This document shows, one piece after another, positions 1 to 10,909 of a DNA stretch of 64,000 bases; position 1 is the first letter of the stretch, and each line of letters opens with the position of its first letter. The stretch lies in assembly GCA_963921825.1 (NCBI GenBank), contig OY997588.1:126573203-126637202 (forward strand), in the 5' to 3' direction. The notes below the pieces were generated by a model that worked only from the letters and a program-made list of their open reading frames with translations, searched no databases and was not told where the DNA came from. Source of the DNA: Erodium maritimum. Its lineage: Eukaryota > Streptophyta > Magnoliopsida > Geraniales > Geraniaceae. A program made the translations under genes and the position numbers.

Positions 1-3000
1 TTATGTCTATTCGGTGAGACATAAGTCTGAAGCTTTTGATAAATTCAAAGAGTTTAAGACTAAAGTAGAAAACTAGTTCGACAAAGGTATTAAGGCACTT
101 CGATTGGATCGAGATGGAAAATACTTGACCATAGAGTTATTAGATCATCTAAAAGAGAATGAGATCCTTTTGGAATGGACTCCTCCTGGGACACTGTAGT
201 TGAAAGGTGTACCCAAACGGAGAAATCGGACATTGTTAGACAATGGTCCGTTCCATAATTAGTTGGACTGATCTCCCAATCTCTTTCAGGGGTTATGCTC
301 TAGAGAAGACCGCATTCATAGTGAATCGGGCTTTGACGAAGGGTGTGGAAGGGACGCCATTTTTAAAATGGTACGGGATGATGCCCGCTTTGTCCTTCCT
401 AAAGATTTGTGGTTGCGAGGCTTATGTGAAACATTTGGTTTCGACTAAGCTCGAACCAAGATCTGAGATATGCACCTTCGTGTGGTATCCTAAAGCAATA
501 AGGGGATACTACTTCTACACTCCCAGTGAGAACATGGTGTTCGTCGCCTGGGGTGGGGTCTTGATGGAAAAGGAGTTTTGTTTTCAAAGACGTCATTGGG
601 GGACTGTGCATCTCGAAGAAATTCAGGATGGTACAAATATGTCTAAACCAATTGACAACCCAGTAGAAAGGACCTAGAGATTGTCGTAGAGTAAGAACCA
701 ATTCCTGTTGCAATTCCGGAAGGTCCAAGGCGATTTGAAAGGATCAATCTTCCACCTCCAAGATATGGTATCCGGAGGTGACAATGAAGTCATGGTGGAT
801 CACGATGATCCATCCACCTTTCAGGTAGTCGTGGATGGGCCCGACTCCGAGTTATGGCTGGGAGCCATGAGGGAGGAAATGCAATCCATGTCGGACAACC
901 GAGTCTTGGAACTGGTTGATCCCATCAATGGTGTTAGGACCATCAGATGCAAATGGATCTTCAAGGTGAAGATGGACATGGACGGCAACCCTCTGACCTA
1001 CAAAGCTCAACTGGTGGTGAAAGGTTATAGGCAGATCCAATGGATTGACTATGAGGAAACCTTCTCCCTAGTGGCTATGGTCAAAATCGATCCAAATTCT
1101 TCTTGACATAACTGTGTATCTTAATTATGAGATATGGCAAGTGGATGTCAAAACCGCTTTCCTAAATGGAAATTTGACTGAGTACGTTTGTATGTCTCGG
1201 CCCAAAGGTTTTGACGATCCGAAGAATAAGGGAAAGATTTATAAGCTGTTGAAATCCATTTATGGATTGAAACGAACTTCTCGGAGTTGGATCTTTCGTT
1301 TTGATGAAGTTGTAATTGGATTTGGCTTAATCAAGAACGAGGATGAATCTTGCTTTTATAAGAAGGCTAGTGGGAGCAAGATTACCTTTCTGGTTCTCAT
1401 TGAAAACGACATCCCAACCTTGCGAGACTAAAGCTTGGTTGAGGAAGTGATTTTCAATAAAGGACTTAGGTGACGCTTCTTATATCTTAAGGATTAAGAT
1501 ATGTAGAGATCGCACCAAGAAGGTCTTGGATTTAAGTCAGGGAACCTATGTGAACAAGGCATTGAGTAGGTTCTTAATGCTCGATTCAAAGAAAGGACTC
1601 TTACCCACTAGTATAGGCATTCATCTCAGCAAGACTCAGTGTCCTAAGACACCTGATGAGCTGAAAAGGATGATGAGAATCCTATGCGCCCGGGGGCAGG
1701 ATCGATCATATATGTCATGACATGTATGAGACCGGACGTCTCATAAGTCTTATGTTGTACCAGTAGTCATCAGTCTAACCCGGGGGAAAGATGATGCTGA
1801 ACTAGTCGTCGAAGGATGAGTAGATTCTAGTTTTCCAAGACAAATTCAGATGACTTTAGAAGTTAATCAGGATATGTGTTTAAGCTAAATGACAGAGCTT
1901 TAGCTGGGAGAGCGTAAAGCAAGATACCATTGCCGAATCTACCACAGAGGCCAAATACATGGATGCTGCAAAGGCAACTAAGGAGGCTATGTGGATTTGG
2001 AAATTCACAGCAGGGTTGGGTGTAATTAAAAACCCATCCAGCCCGGTGAATCCATTTTGCGACAACACAAGGGCCATTGTGCAAGCTAAAAGCCCATATC
2101 GCATAACAAATCCAAACATGTACTACGACGTATCCACCCAATCAGAGAAATACTGAACTGAGGTGAAGTGAAGATAACGTATATTGCAACAGATGATAAC
2201 ATAGCCAACCCTTTGACTAAGGCAGTGTCGCTGCCTAAACATGTTAGACATGTAAAGTCGATGGGGACATATTGGAATTTAGATTGGAACTAGGGCAAGT
2301 GGGAGATTGTTAGTCTTAGTGCCCGTAGTTCAATCCTAAATGTCCAAATATATATATATATCATCGTTAGCAATAAAAATTAAAGCGACTTTATATTACT
2401 TATGTGTTGGAGTAATATATCGATGTGTGCTCTGATCTATGCCCACCATGCGAATAGAACCATAGATCGAGATAAATCACACTCAATGGGTCCCTAGTCA
2501 ACAAAGCTTTACTAGAAGCGACTAGTATGAAAGATGGCTCTTTATGGCTTACGTTCTGTTAGTCATTGGAATGGGATTCTGGAGTTTGATCATAAATATC
2601 ATGTGGGACATGATATTGGACGACCCGACATGAATATGTGCCATAGATCAAGTCATGAACATATTCATTGTCGTAGCTTGTCATGTATCCTTAGACCAAG
2701 GAGTCTTTGTAATCGCTATGTAGTCAACAATTGAGTTTGACCTGAGCCTAACGTTGTCCGTAACAGGGCTTCCATAACGGCATGGATTGGCTTGGGGATG
2801 GGCTACATGAGTGACACGAAAGACGACTAAGGGATTTATCCCTCATACTGAGCTATGAGAAAGATATCGGTTCTCGGCCGCTTGATCGAGAGTGACTGAA
2901 AGAATAGCATGGCCGTGCACATGATACATGTATCATATATTCAGTCATCTAACATATCAAGGAACAGTGATTGAGAATAATAAGGATGACGACTCTATGC

Positions 3001-3998
3001 CTTATCTCAATCAGGATATCGGAGATAAAAGGATAATGACAGGGACGACGGAAAGGTTAGAATCGACAGGTTTGGTTCGTTATGCAGTGTCATGCAGTAC
3101 TAAAGTCTCGTTAGTTGCCACTTAAATAGGATCATGTAAAATGGGATTTTACGTTGATCTATTAACATGCATAAACCTAAGTGTCACACAGGAGGATGAA
3201 ATTCATTGACACATTTATGGAGAATGGCCAAAAGGGAGTTGTCTCGGGACATGACCAAAACTGGGTTTTGGGTCATGTGCCCGTAAGTGAATAGGAATTT
3301 ACGGATCGAGACAAGGCTTGGATTCTTGGTATTGATCGCATCGGATAATGTTGGACATTTCCGGTATGGAAGGCTTGTAGGCGATGAGCGAATCACGGGA
3401 CCTCGTTGGAAATGGCAACGGGCAATGTTCCAAGAGGCCCATGAAAGGCCCATGCAACCAAGGCCCATGGAACTAATTAATCAAGTCTTAATTAATTAGT
3501 ACTAAGTAAGCAAGACAATGATTAAGGTGTTGGTGATTCACCACCTAACCCAATCTTGTCTTGCCATACTTTGTTCTATTTACACCTACTTGTCACCATG
3601 CTTGTCCCATGCCTTTATTTGGACAAGTATGGGGTTTGTTATTTTTAAGTCATCTTTTTTCAACATAACAAACACAAGACAAGAATAGGAAACACAACTT
3701 CTCCCTCCTCTCCATGACAATTTCGGGTTTGGCTAGTTCCCACCTCCATTTTTGTGTTCTTGAGTCCTCAAAGAGAAGAATTACGTGGCTTTGATTCCCA
3801 TGTGGATACGTAGGCGACTTGGAGACTCAAGTCAATCATTCGTTACCCGGTGTTCTTGTTTTGGTAAGAATTAGTGCTGAATTTTTCTCTTGTGAATCCA
3901 TGCTTTGTTAGTTGTTTCATGGTTTTAATCGTCTCTTGGTTTTCATTTATTTTCTGTTGTGAGTTGGTTCATCTCCAACCCTACCTCGAGACCCAACA
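1..3998 (+). mobile_element. Ty1/copia LTR retroelement, 3' part, decayed
   Basis: This is the right-hand part of a copia element whose 5' half lies outside the window. Translated pieces give, in order, an integrase core (about 1-450), reverse transcriptase (about 840-1430, with recognisable copia words such as CKWIFKVKMD and QVDVKTAFLNGN) and RNase H (about 1880-2250). A purine-rich tract (about 2293-2306) precedes the 3' LTR at 2308. The element is broken in many places and cannot be active. Its right end abuts minus-strand gypsy gag sequence in mid-domain at 3998/3999, so it was inserted into gypsy element A. The other half of A should lie to the left of the window. The copia clade is not resolved. 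Confidence 0.85.
2308..3998 (+). repeat. 3' LTR of the left copia element
   Basis: The segment opens with TGTTAGTC right after a purine-rich tract and closes with CCCAACA, fitting TG...CA LTR ends, and is about 1.69 kb long. The right boundary is set by the point where gypsy gag coding sequence on the minus strand resumes (Gly-Pro-Val-Asp-Arg-Leu-Ala-Gly side of the zinc-knuckle region). The partner LTR is not in the window, so neither age nor target duplication can be judged. A short (TA)n run lies near 2351-2362. No host gene is visible inside. Confidence 0.65.
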
Positions 3999-5010
3999 TA
4001 CCCGCCAGACGGTCTACTGGTCCGCTGCTCATCGAATAGTCTCGTGCCATGTGACCTGGATGCCCACATCGATAGCAAGTACGCCCTGACAAGGTAGGTC
4101 CAACAGAAGCCACTGACCCGACCTGTCGCGGCCCTCTCAACTGTGTCTGAGACTGAAACGATCCCGAGGTCCTCTGCCTCCTCGGATCTATAGACTCAGA
4201 TGACCTCAGGGAGCTGCTCGGTCTCGGCCTCCCGAACTCTAGCTGTCTCGCGGAAGCATCGCTCCACATTCAAGGCCTGCTCCACCAGTCAGAAAACACC
4301 TGTGTCCTCAAAACAGCGACCCGGTCCGCGATCGTAGGGCGAAGCCCTACCTCGAAACGTCGGCAACGGAGCGCCTCATTATGTACCATCTCCTGAGCAA
4401 CACGAGACAGGGAGGTGAACCTTGCCTCGTACTCGGACACTGACAGTCCCTCCTGTCGCAGCTCCAAGAACTACTGACGTCTGTCGTCCAGTACCGACTG
4501 TGGAAAATACTGCTCAAGAAAACGCTGTCCGAACATCGCAAATTCATCTCCCACTCGCGGCTGCTCGCGCCACCACCAATGGTAGGCCTCTCCCTCCAGA
4601 TGGAAAGTTGTGAATGAAACTCTCAGGCTACCACTCAGGACCCCCTGACGTGTCCAGGTTGCGGGTGATCCGCACCAGCCACCTCTCGGCTACCTCGGGG
4701 TCAGTTTGCAGAAGTCTCGTAGTGCCTGAGCCGTAAAGTTGTCGACCTGACCAGGTCCCTCGGTGGCTGCTGCAGAGGCAGCAAGCATAGTCTCTGTTGT
4801 CGGAGCTATAGCTTCTCTCTGGGAAAATGCTGCTGCCAATCCCTGAACAGTGCGGGTCAGGCTGCTGCCTGGGTCGTCTCAACCCTCTCTTGCCCCTCAG
4901 CGGATGCACCTTGGGCACTAGTCACCCTTGCCGACTCAGCAGTCGATGGCTGGTCCCGACCCCTAGCTGGTCGTCTCCTAGTACCTCGCGGAACGTAAGT
5001 CGGTGCCATG
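3999..5010 (-). pseudogene. gag remnant of gypsy element A
   Basis: Minus-strand reading gives the N-terminal VPRGTRRRPARG-type start, a retrotransposon gag core with the tract LSVSEYEARFTSLSRVA, and a CCHC zinc knuckle. The order and wording match the gag of elements B and C in this window, which places all three in one lineage. It is a fossil with several breaks, and its C-terminal end is cut by the copia insertion at 3998. Confidence 0.8.
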
Positions 5011-5887
5011 TCGTAGATCCGCTGCACGGATAACTCACGAGTTCAGTTTCCGACTCTTAAAGAACAGCGCGCTTAAAATAACTAACGTCACACACAGTCC
5101 AACACAGGTACTCATAGTAATAATATACTCAGTATAGTATAGTCACACAATTGCACACAATAGAGAAGTCCGCACACTAGTGCGTCACATAGATCATACA
5201 CTCAAACAGCGAGGTTACACACAGTTTCACACTCAACAACATTTTTACACATAAGTCACACAGAACACAGTTTATACCGCGAAGCAATTCCACAATGTAC
5301 AACAGAGGCTTAGTTTCAAGTTCTTAACACGTCTTCTTTCTAACATAAATTCATGTTGACCTCGCGTCGTTACAACCCGGTTCAGGCGTCCCCGAATTAC
5401 GTTGTAACCACTCGACATCCCCCCATTCACGTCCAGCTACAGTGGCCCCTATAGCCGAAGCGTGATGGTACATACACTTCAGTTTCTGCAGAAAATTGGG
5501 CATGACCCGTTCGTAAATTAAGCTAACCATCCGCTTATGCGGGACAACCAAACACAACCTGCACACATCACTCAATCACAATTACAGCACACATCAAAAT
5601 ATCTCACCCACACACCTCGGGTCTCGGTAATTTCACTCTTACCGCCCATCCAAGTCCACACTCGGAAAAACGTTTAACTTAAGCAATGACACTAACCACA
5701 CAGGTTCACCAAAGACCCACAATACTTAGACCGGACCAACCACCAACCTGAGACTATTCCGTCTCGTTTCTACGCGTAGGACATCTCCAACTTGCGTAAC
5801 CGATACACGATAACTTAACGACCCAACTCTACCCACCTAATTTACGTACGGTCCAAGGTTTTGCAAACAATTTCAAAATGAAACCAG

Positions 5888-5899
5888 GCTCTGATACCA
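5888..5899 (-). other. Primer-binding site of gypsy element A
   Basis: On the minus strand the sequence reads TGGTATCAGAGC, the standard plant primer site for initiator tRNA-Met. It sits three bases inside the LTR boundary (LTR begins at about 5903), which fixes element A in the minus orientation. Elements B and C have equivalents at about 14757-14768 and 38432-38444. Confidence 0.85.
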
Positions 5900-5902
5900 A
5901 AT

Positions 5903-6908
5903 TTTCACGCCCCAAATCCGGTTTTGACTGGACTCGAGACGTGAATTAAAATAAATAATAAATAAAACGATTTAATACCAAAACGAGTCTCAAATAGAAG
6001 TTTAAAGCTCCAGGTAATAACGCGAGTCAATAGGTCGGTAAAAACACATAGTAAAAGGGTTCAGTAAAAGTAAATTGTACGTCACTAGACCCTAGACAAG
6101 ACCCTCGCTGGCTCCCAAGCGTCGAGAATCCCGCTAGCACAGATCCCGCTCAACACCTGAAAAACAACAAGGTAAGGGGTGAGCTTTCTCTTGGTAGGAA
6201 AAGTAGTTAAGGTTATGAACATCAATTCAATACCACGAGTAACCGTCACATTAGGGCATACTAGCAAAGCATAACTATCAACAACGCCCACGGGACAAGT
6301 ACCAACCACCAATCGCTCTCGTAAGACCATAATCACAAATAATACAACGCCCATAGCCAAACAGCACGCACAGAACATTCAACAGAACAACACATAACTT
6401 AGTACAACCGTCCTCAACATCACCGGCTATCACAGCCCGTCCCAATTATATCGTACCGGAACATAGAGCATCGGTCCCGACATCTTCCTGTCACCTAGAC
6501 TCGTGGTAACATACCTGACCGGCAATACATTCAGTCAGATGTCTTCCTGTCACGGAGACTCGGGGCCTTAAGCATAACGGACCAGCACATACCTCGGTCG
6601 TACGCCTTCCCGGACCACATAGCATAGGGGTAATGGTTAAACCATCCTCGCCCTCGATACTCTACACCGGCATACTCTCTCAGTGTAGGTATCATACCGG
6701 ACCCAACTCCTCTTGGAACACACATCAAGAAAATAACACGCATCACAATGCCATAATTTTGGGTAACACAAGGGGTCAAGCTACCAATTTTCCTCTTTCT
6801 TCTTCTTCAAGTCTCCAAAACCATTTTTCTTCTTCCTCTCTCTCCCAATTTCAGCCACCAATATAATAATGGCTGAAAATGCACCCACAATGAGTCATAT
6901 ACCCTAAA
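5903..6908 (-). repeat. Partial 5' LTR of gypsy element A
   Basis: The segment starts with the family's TCACGCCCCAAATCCGG motif next to the primer site, then diverges from the other LTRs. Short imperfect repeats of the type 'ACCGGAA...CATCGG' lie at about 6440-6700. It ends without the family's GTTCTTACA terminus, where sequence matching the LTR of element B begins (about 6909). It is therefore an incomplete LTR. Confidence 0.65.
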
Positions 6909-9848
6909 GTGAACTAAAGTGAAACTAAAACAATAATAATAAAGGAAAACTAATAACATATAAATTCGAAAGTTAGTTCCAAAACATGATAAAATGCCAC
7001 GAGTCAAATGCTCAGACCGAATAAATAAATAGAGTTCAGTACAAAAGGAGTACGCCACTACTAAGTAAACCCCCTAGACTATCGTCGAGCATACCGAGCT
7101 CTGAGACGTCCTCTATACCGACACACGATCGAAACCTGTAAAATAGTAAAAACAGAGGGGGTGAGCTTACGCTCAGTAGGAAAAAATAGTAAAGGGAAAA
7201 AGGATTTCCGTTACGTTAACAGAGATACTCGATCGATAACTCTTACTCATAACCGACAGTCAAAAAGAAAATAACGGAAACAAAACAACAACGATAAAAA
7301 CGTTAAACTGAAGCGACATCCGAACAACTGAACATGATACTACCAATACCACTACAAACGTTAGTCGTAGTCAATGACACACAAATATAGAACAATTATT
7401 CAAGACAATTCAATCACAAGTATAACTCAATAAATATATCATACCAGAATACCCCCTCGGTCTAGATATCTTCCCAGGAACGCACATCGGGGTAAAGAAA
7501 ATAATATATCATACCGGAAACGCACATCGGCCTAGATATCTTCCCGGAGCTACCCCCTCGGGGTAAACAACCACACGTCATACCGGAAACGCACGTCGGC
7601 CTAGACATCTTCCCGGAAACGCACATCGGGGTAAACAACGTACATCATACCGGAAACGCACATCGGCCTAGATGTCTTCCCGGAGTTACACCCTCGGGGT
7701 ACACAATCATATACCACATCGGAAACGTACATCGGCCTAGGTATCTTCCCGGAGTTACCCCCTCGGGGTACACAATCATATACCATACCAGAGACGTACA
7801 TCGGCCTAGGTATCTTCCCGGAAACACACCTCGGGGTACACAAACAAAACCACACAATAGCATACCAAACACAATACAACGAACTCACATACCAACAACT
7901 TACCAGTACAACTTACCGAGCATATAACATCGGTCTATCACTCACCCGATCATATCACAAGGCAACAATTCAATTCGCATTCATCACATTCACTCGATCA
8001 ATCATAACCAAAACAAACATTCGTATCACATTCATATACCATGTTATGACTCTTAAAGTAATCAAATAAGATAATATGCATCAACGTTTAAGGACTAAAG
8101 ACTACAATCAAGCACAATCGACAATCAATCCTAAGGCTCGACATGGCCATTCTACCAGCACGACAATTCCCAAAACTGAAAGCGGTTATTCTAGTGAATC
8201 ACATCCTATATGCAAACTAAGACTCTTCCGGTTATTATTATCCTATATGCATACTATTAGCATTCTTTAAATTAAAAGTGGAGTTTACTACTCTTCCCTA
8301 CCTCGAAAGCAAACCAATCCTAGCAGCGGACGAATTGGCTAGCTTCCTCCTCGTCCTCTCACGCGGTCCAAAGGCCTCCTCCTCGGCCGCGCTCGGGTCC
8401 AAAGTCTAAGATTACAAACAATACAAGAATTAATGCTAATTCAAGTGTGGATTAAAGAGGGAATTACCCATACTAATCCCAATTGCTCAACTTGGCGAAA
8501 TGTGTCCGGAAGGCCCATTTTGCCCGAAATCGGGAAAACGTCCCTCGGTTGTCCGAAAGTTTCTCTATTCGTGTCTATCCAACATAATTAATTTACTTGT
8601 TCCAAAGCACTTAACGGAATCCAATTCCGGGGTCCGAGCCTTCCCAATTTCGCAATTAATGTTTCTAATCTCTTTTTCCGAACTTTCATGAATCACAACC
8701 ATAATTCGTTCCGGACATGAAAACATCGTCCTGGGGTTCAACCACGATCGTCCAATTTACGAAATCACCAAAACCCGGCCATGTGGGCCCCACGGCCACA
8801 CTTGGCTGTGTATGGCCAAACCAGGCCGGACGGTCACGGTTCAAGGTGGCCGGACCATGGCCGGTACTTTCCAAGGATGGCCGAGCCATGTCCGGTCCTT
8901 TCCTTCTCCGATGGCCGGATTTCAGCGACCGGCTGGAGCTCCGGCGAGCCTCCGGTCGCCGGAAAAATAAATAATTTCTCCAACAAGCTCCTAACTAGTT
9001 CTAGGTTCTCCAAATCACCATTTTTAACCTTTAGACCTTTAATTTTCACCTCAAATCATCCACAGTTTCAAGACCGAAGTGGGTTCCATCAACTACTACT
9101 CAAACCAAGTTATCTCCATCATCTAACTCCACCTCTTCTTCGCAAATCAACATTTAAGTCATCCAACACCCAAAACCAACTAGTTCAACTCATCTCTACT
9201 CAAAACCCACAACATTAATTTCATCAAATGAGGAAATAAAGCATACCAACCTCTTGGAAATGAAGAGATGAAAAAGATGAAGTAAATTTTAGAAGATTTG
9301 GTGTAGAGATGGCAAAAAATGAGCTTCATTTCTCTTTCTTCTTCTTCAAGCTTCAATGGAGATTCAATGGAGTTTTGCACTCTCTCTCTTCTCACTAAGG
9401 AGATTTCGGCCAACTGGAAGAAAATGGGCTGAATTGATGCCCCATGTGGTCTTATCCTCAAGGTGGAAATTTCTATTTTGTCCATTAGTCCATCTCTCTC
9501 TATTTTGTCCTTATGTGGGGACCATTTGGTCTTTTAACTCACCTTTCTTCCCCTCCAAGCTAACATGAACATGTGTCCATGTGGGGACCACTCCTACCCC
9601 AAAATATCTCAGCTCTTATTATTTTATTTGTTAATAATCCAAAATCAACCTAGTTTGACCCGGGTTTGACTTTTTCACAAAAGGTGTCATTTGAAAGGAA
9701 ATGACCCAACTAAGCTAACCATAACGATGGCTAAGCTTTTTTGGTCCCGAATGACTATAGGAGTCATTAGTTGACTTTTCCGGAAAAAAAGTCAACTTTC
9801 ACCCAAAACCTCTGGTTCGATCGGGATCGCCTGGGGGAAGTTCTTACA
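6909..9848 (-). repeat. 3' LTR of gypsy element B
   Basis: It matches 14772-17474 over most of its length and ends with the family terminus GTTCTTACA. Its outer ~55 bases are missing relative to the partner. It carries a ~75-bp minisatellite (7440-7850), a GC-rich block with the motif CCTCCGGTCGCCGG near 8948, and two short palindromes at 9703-9768 that recur in every LTR of this family. Confidence 0.85.
7440..7850. repeat. ~75-bp minisatellite inside the 3' LTR of B
   Basis: About five to six imperfect copies of a unit built from 'CATCGGCCTAG', 'TATCTTCCCGGA' and 'CCTCGGGGTA' follow one another. The partner LTR carries the same array at 15340-15770. Unit length near a multiple of three makes the array open in two minus-strand frames (7601-7888 and 7645-7872), but these are repeat-driven and not genes. 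Confidence 0.85.
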
Positions 9849-9890
9849 ATCTACCCCCCCTTAAAAGAATTTCGTCCTCGAAATTTAAAA
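9849..9890 (-). other. Polypurine tract and 3' end motif of element B
   Basis: On the minus strand this reads through TTTCGAGGACGAAATTC and TTAAGGGGGGGTAGA directly into the LTR start TGTAAGAAC. This is the usual plus-strand priming region of Tekay/Del elements. The same motif lies at 32408-32445 in element C. Confidence 0.85.
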
Positions 9891-10083
9891 ACGGACGTAA
9901 CTCACTTAACCGTACTTCACTTGATCACACTACTTATCCGAACACCACACTTAGTGTGTGAAATTAGCCCTGCTCAATAACTCACAATTTCACAATGCAC
10001 CAGCTCATACCATAACTCAAAGAATCACCGAGTAAATACACACAGTCGATTATTACCAAGACAAAAACAAGACACAAGGTAAC

Positions 10084-10460
10084 GGTCTAGATATCCTATA
10101 CCGAGATCCTCCATCGGTATAGATATTGTAGCGTCACATACAACATCGGTCTATATATCCTATACCGGAATTCTCCGTTGGTAGAGGTATCACACCGGAA
10201 CACACAACATCGGTCTAGATATCCTATACTGGAATCCTTCGTCGGTATAGATATCATACCGGAATACACAATATCGGTCTAGATATCCTATACCGGAATC
10301 CTTCGTCGGTATAGATATCATACCGGAGTACACAACATCGGTCTAGATATCCTATAACGGAATCCTTCGTCGGTATAGATATCATACCGAAGTACACAAC
10401 ATCGGTCTAGATATCCTATACCGGAATCCTTCGGCGGTATAGGTATCATACCGGAACATT
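10084..10460. repeat. ~64-bp tandem repeat inside element B, outside its LTRs
   Basis: Six imperfect copies of a ~64-bp unit start with CGGTCTAGATATCCTATACC and contain TTCGTCGGTATAGATATCAT. The array lies between the pol remnant and the 3' LTR. Its wording (ACCGGAA, CATCGGTCTAGATATC) resembles the LTR minisatellites of B and D, which suggests that a piece of LTR-type sequence sits inside the internal region. The flanks (9990-10084 and 10460-10910) show no gene. Confidence 0.85.
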
Positions 10461-10909
10461 TCGTAAATCGAACAAAAATCGGAACCATCTCAAAAACACA
10501 TCTCCTCAATTGTCCTCTTAGTAACCGTTACTTGGACCATTCACACTGGAACTCAAATACGATTAGGTCACGACCAACCACACACGATAATTCAAGGAAG
10601 TAACACACAAATGCATTCATCAAGACAATGGGTCTCATAATCACTGCACGATTCGGAACAACCGCATACTCTACCGACATCTAGTCAGACGGCAGGCGCA
10701 CCTCCACAGGGAACGATAATACCTCTTACCGGCACCTAGTCGGAAGATAGGCGCACCTCGAAACACACACAAGTCAGACGTTACCATAACTACACTCGAC
10801 AAGAGGTAACACACAACCATGATCGACCATCAAAGGTTATCCAACCAGTGATATTGCACTTACCGTCGACACTTGCTCACATACTACCAATCGAACCAAC
10901 TTATAAGTC

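Larger units (their letters stand above)
3999..6908 (-). mobile_element. Ty3/gypsy element A (Tekay/Del-like), 5' part
   Basis: This minus-strand chromovirus-type element is represented by gag, leader, primer site and part of its 5' LTR. Gag runs leftward from about 5010 (start M-A-P-T-Y-V-P-R-G-T) to 3999, where the copia insertion interrupts it, and includes a CCHC zinc knuckle (CYRCGHPGHMARD, near 4040-4085). An untranslated leader of about 880 bp separates gag from a primer-binding site complementary to initiator tRNA-Met (5888-5899). The LTR that follows begins at about 5903 and is only partial, running into the LTR of element B near 6908. The element is clearly broken, and its pol should be left of the window. 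Confidence 0.8.

Noticed and set aside
7440-7850. Regularly spaced repeats that could suggest a CRISPR array (also 10084-10460 and 43450-43737)
   Set aside because: The repeats are contiguous minisatellites without unique spacers, inside plant LTR elements.
7601-7888. Repetitive minus-strand frames (also 15514-15801) that look like a repeat protein
   Set aside because: They follow the ~75-bp LTR minisatellite, occur in both LTRs of B and overlap a second open frame over the same repeat.
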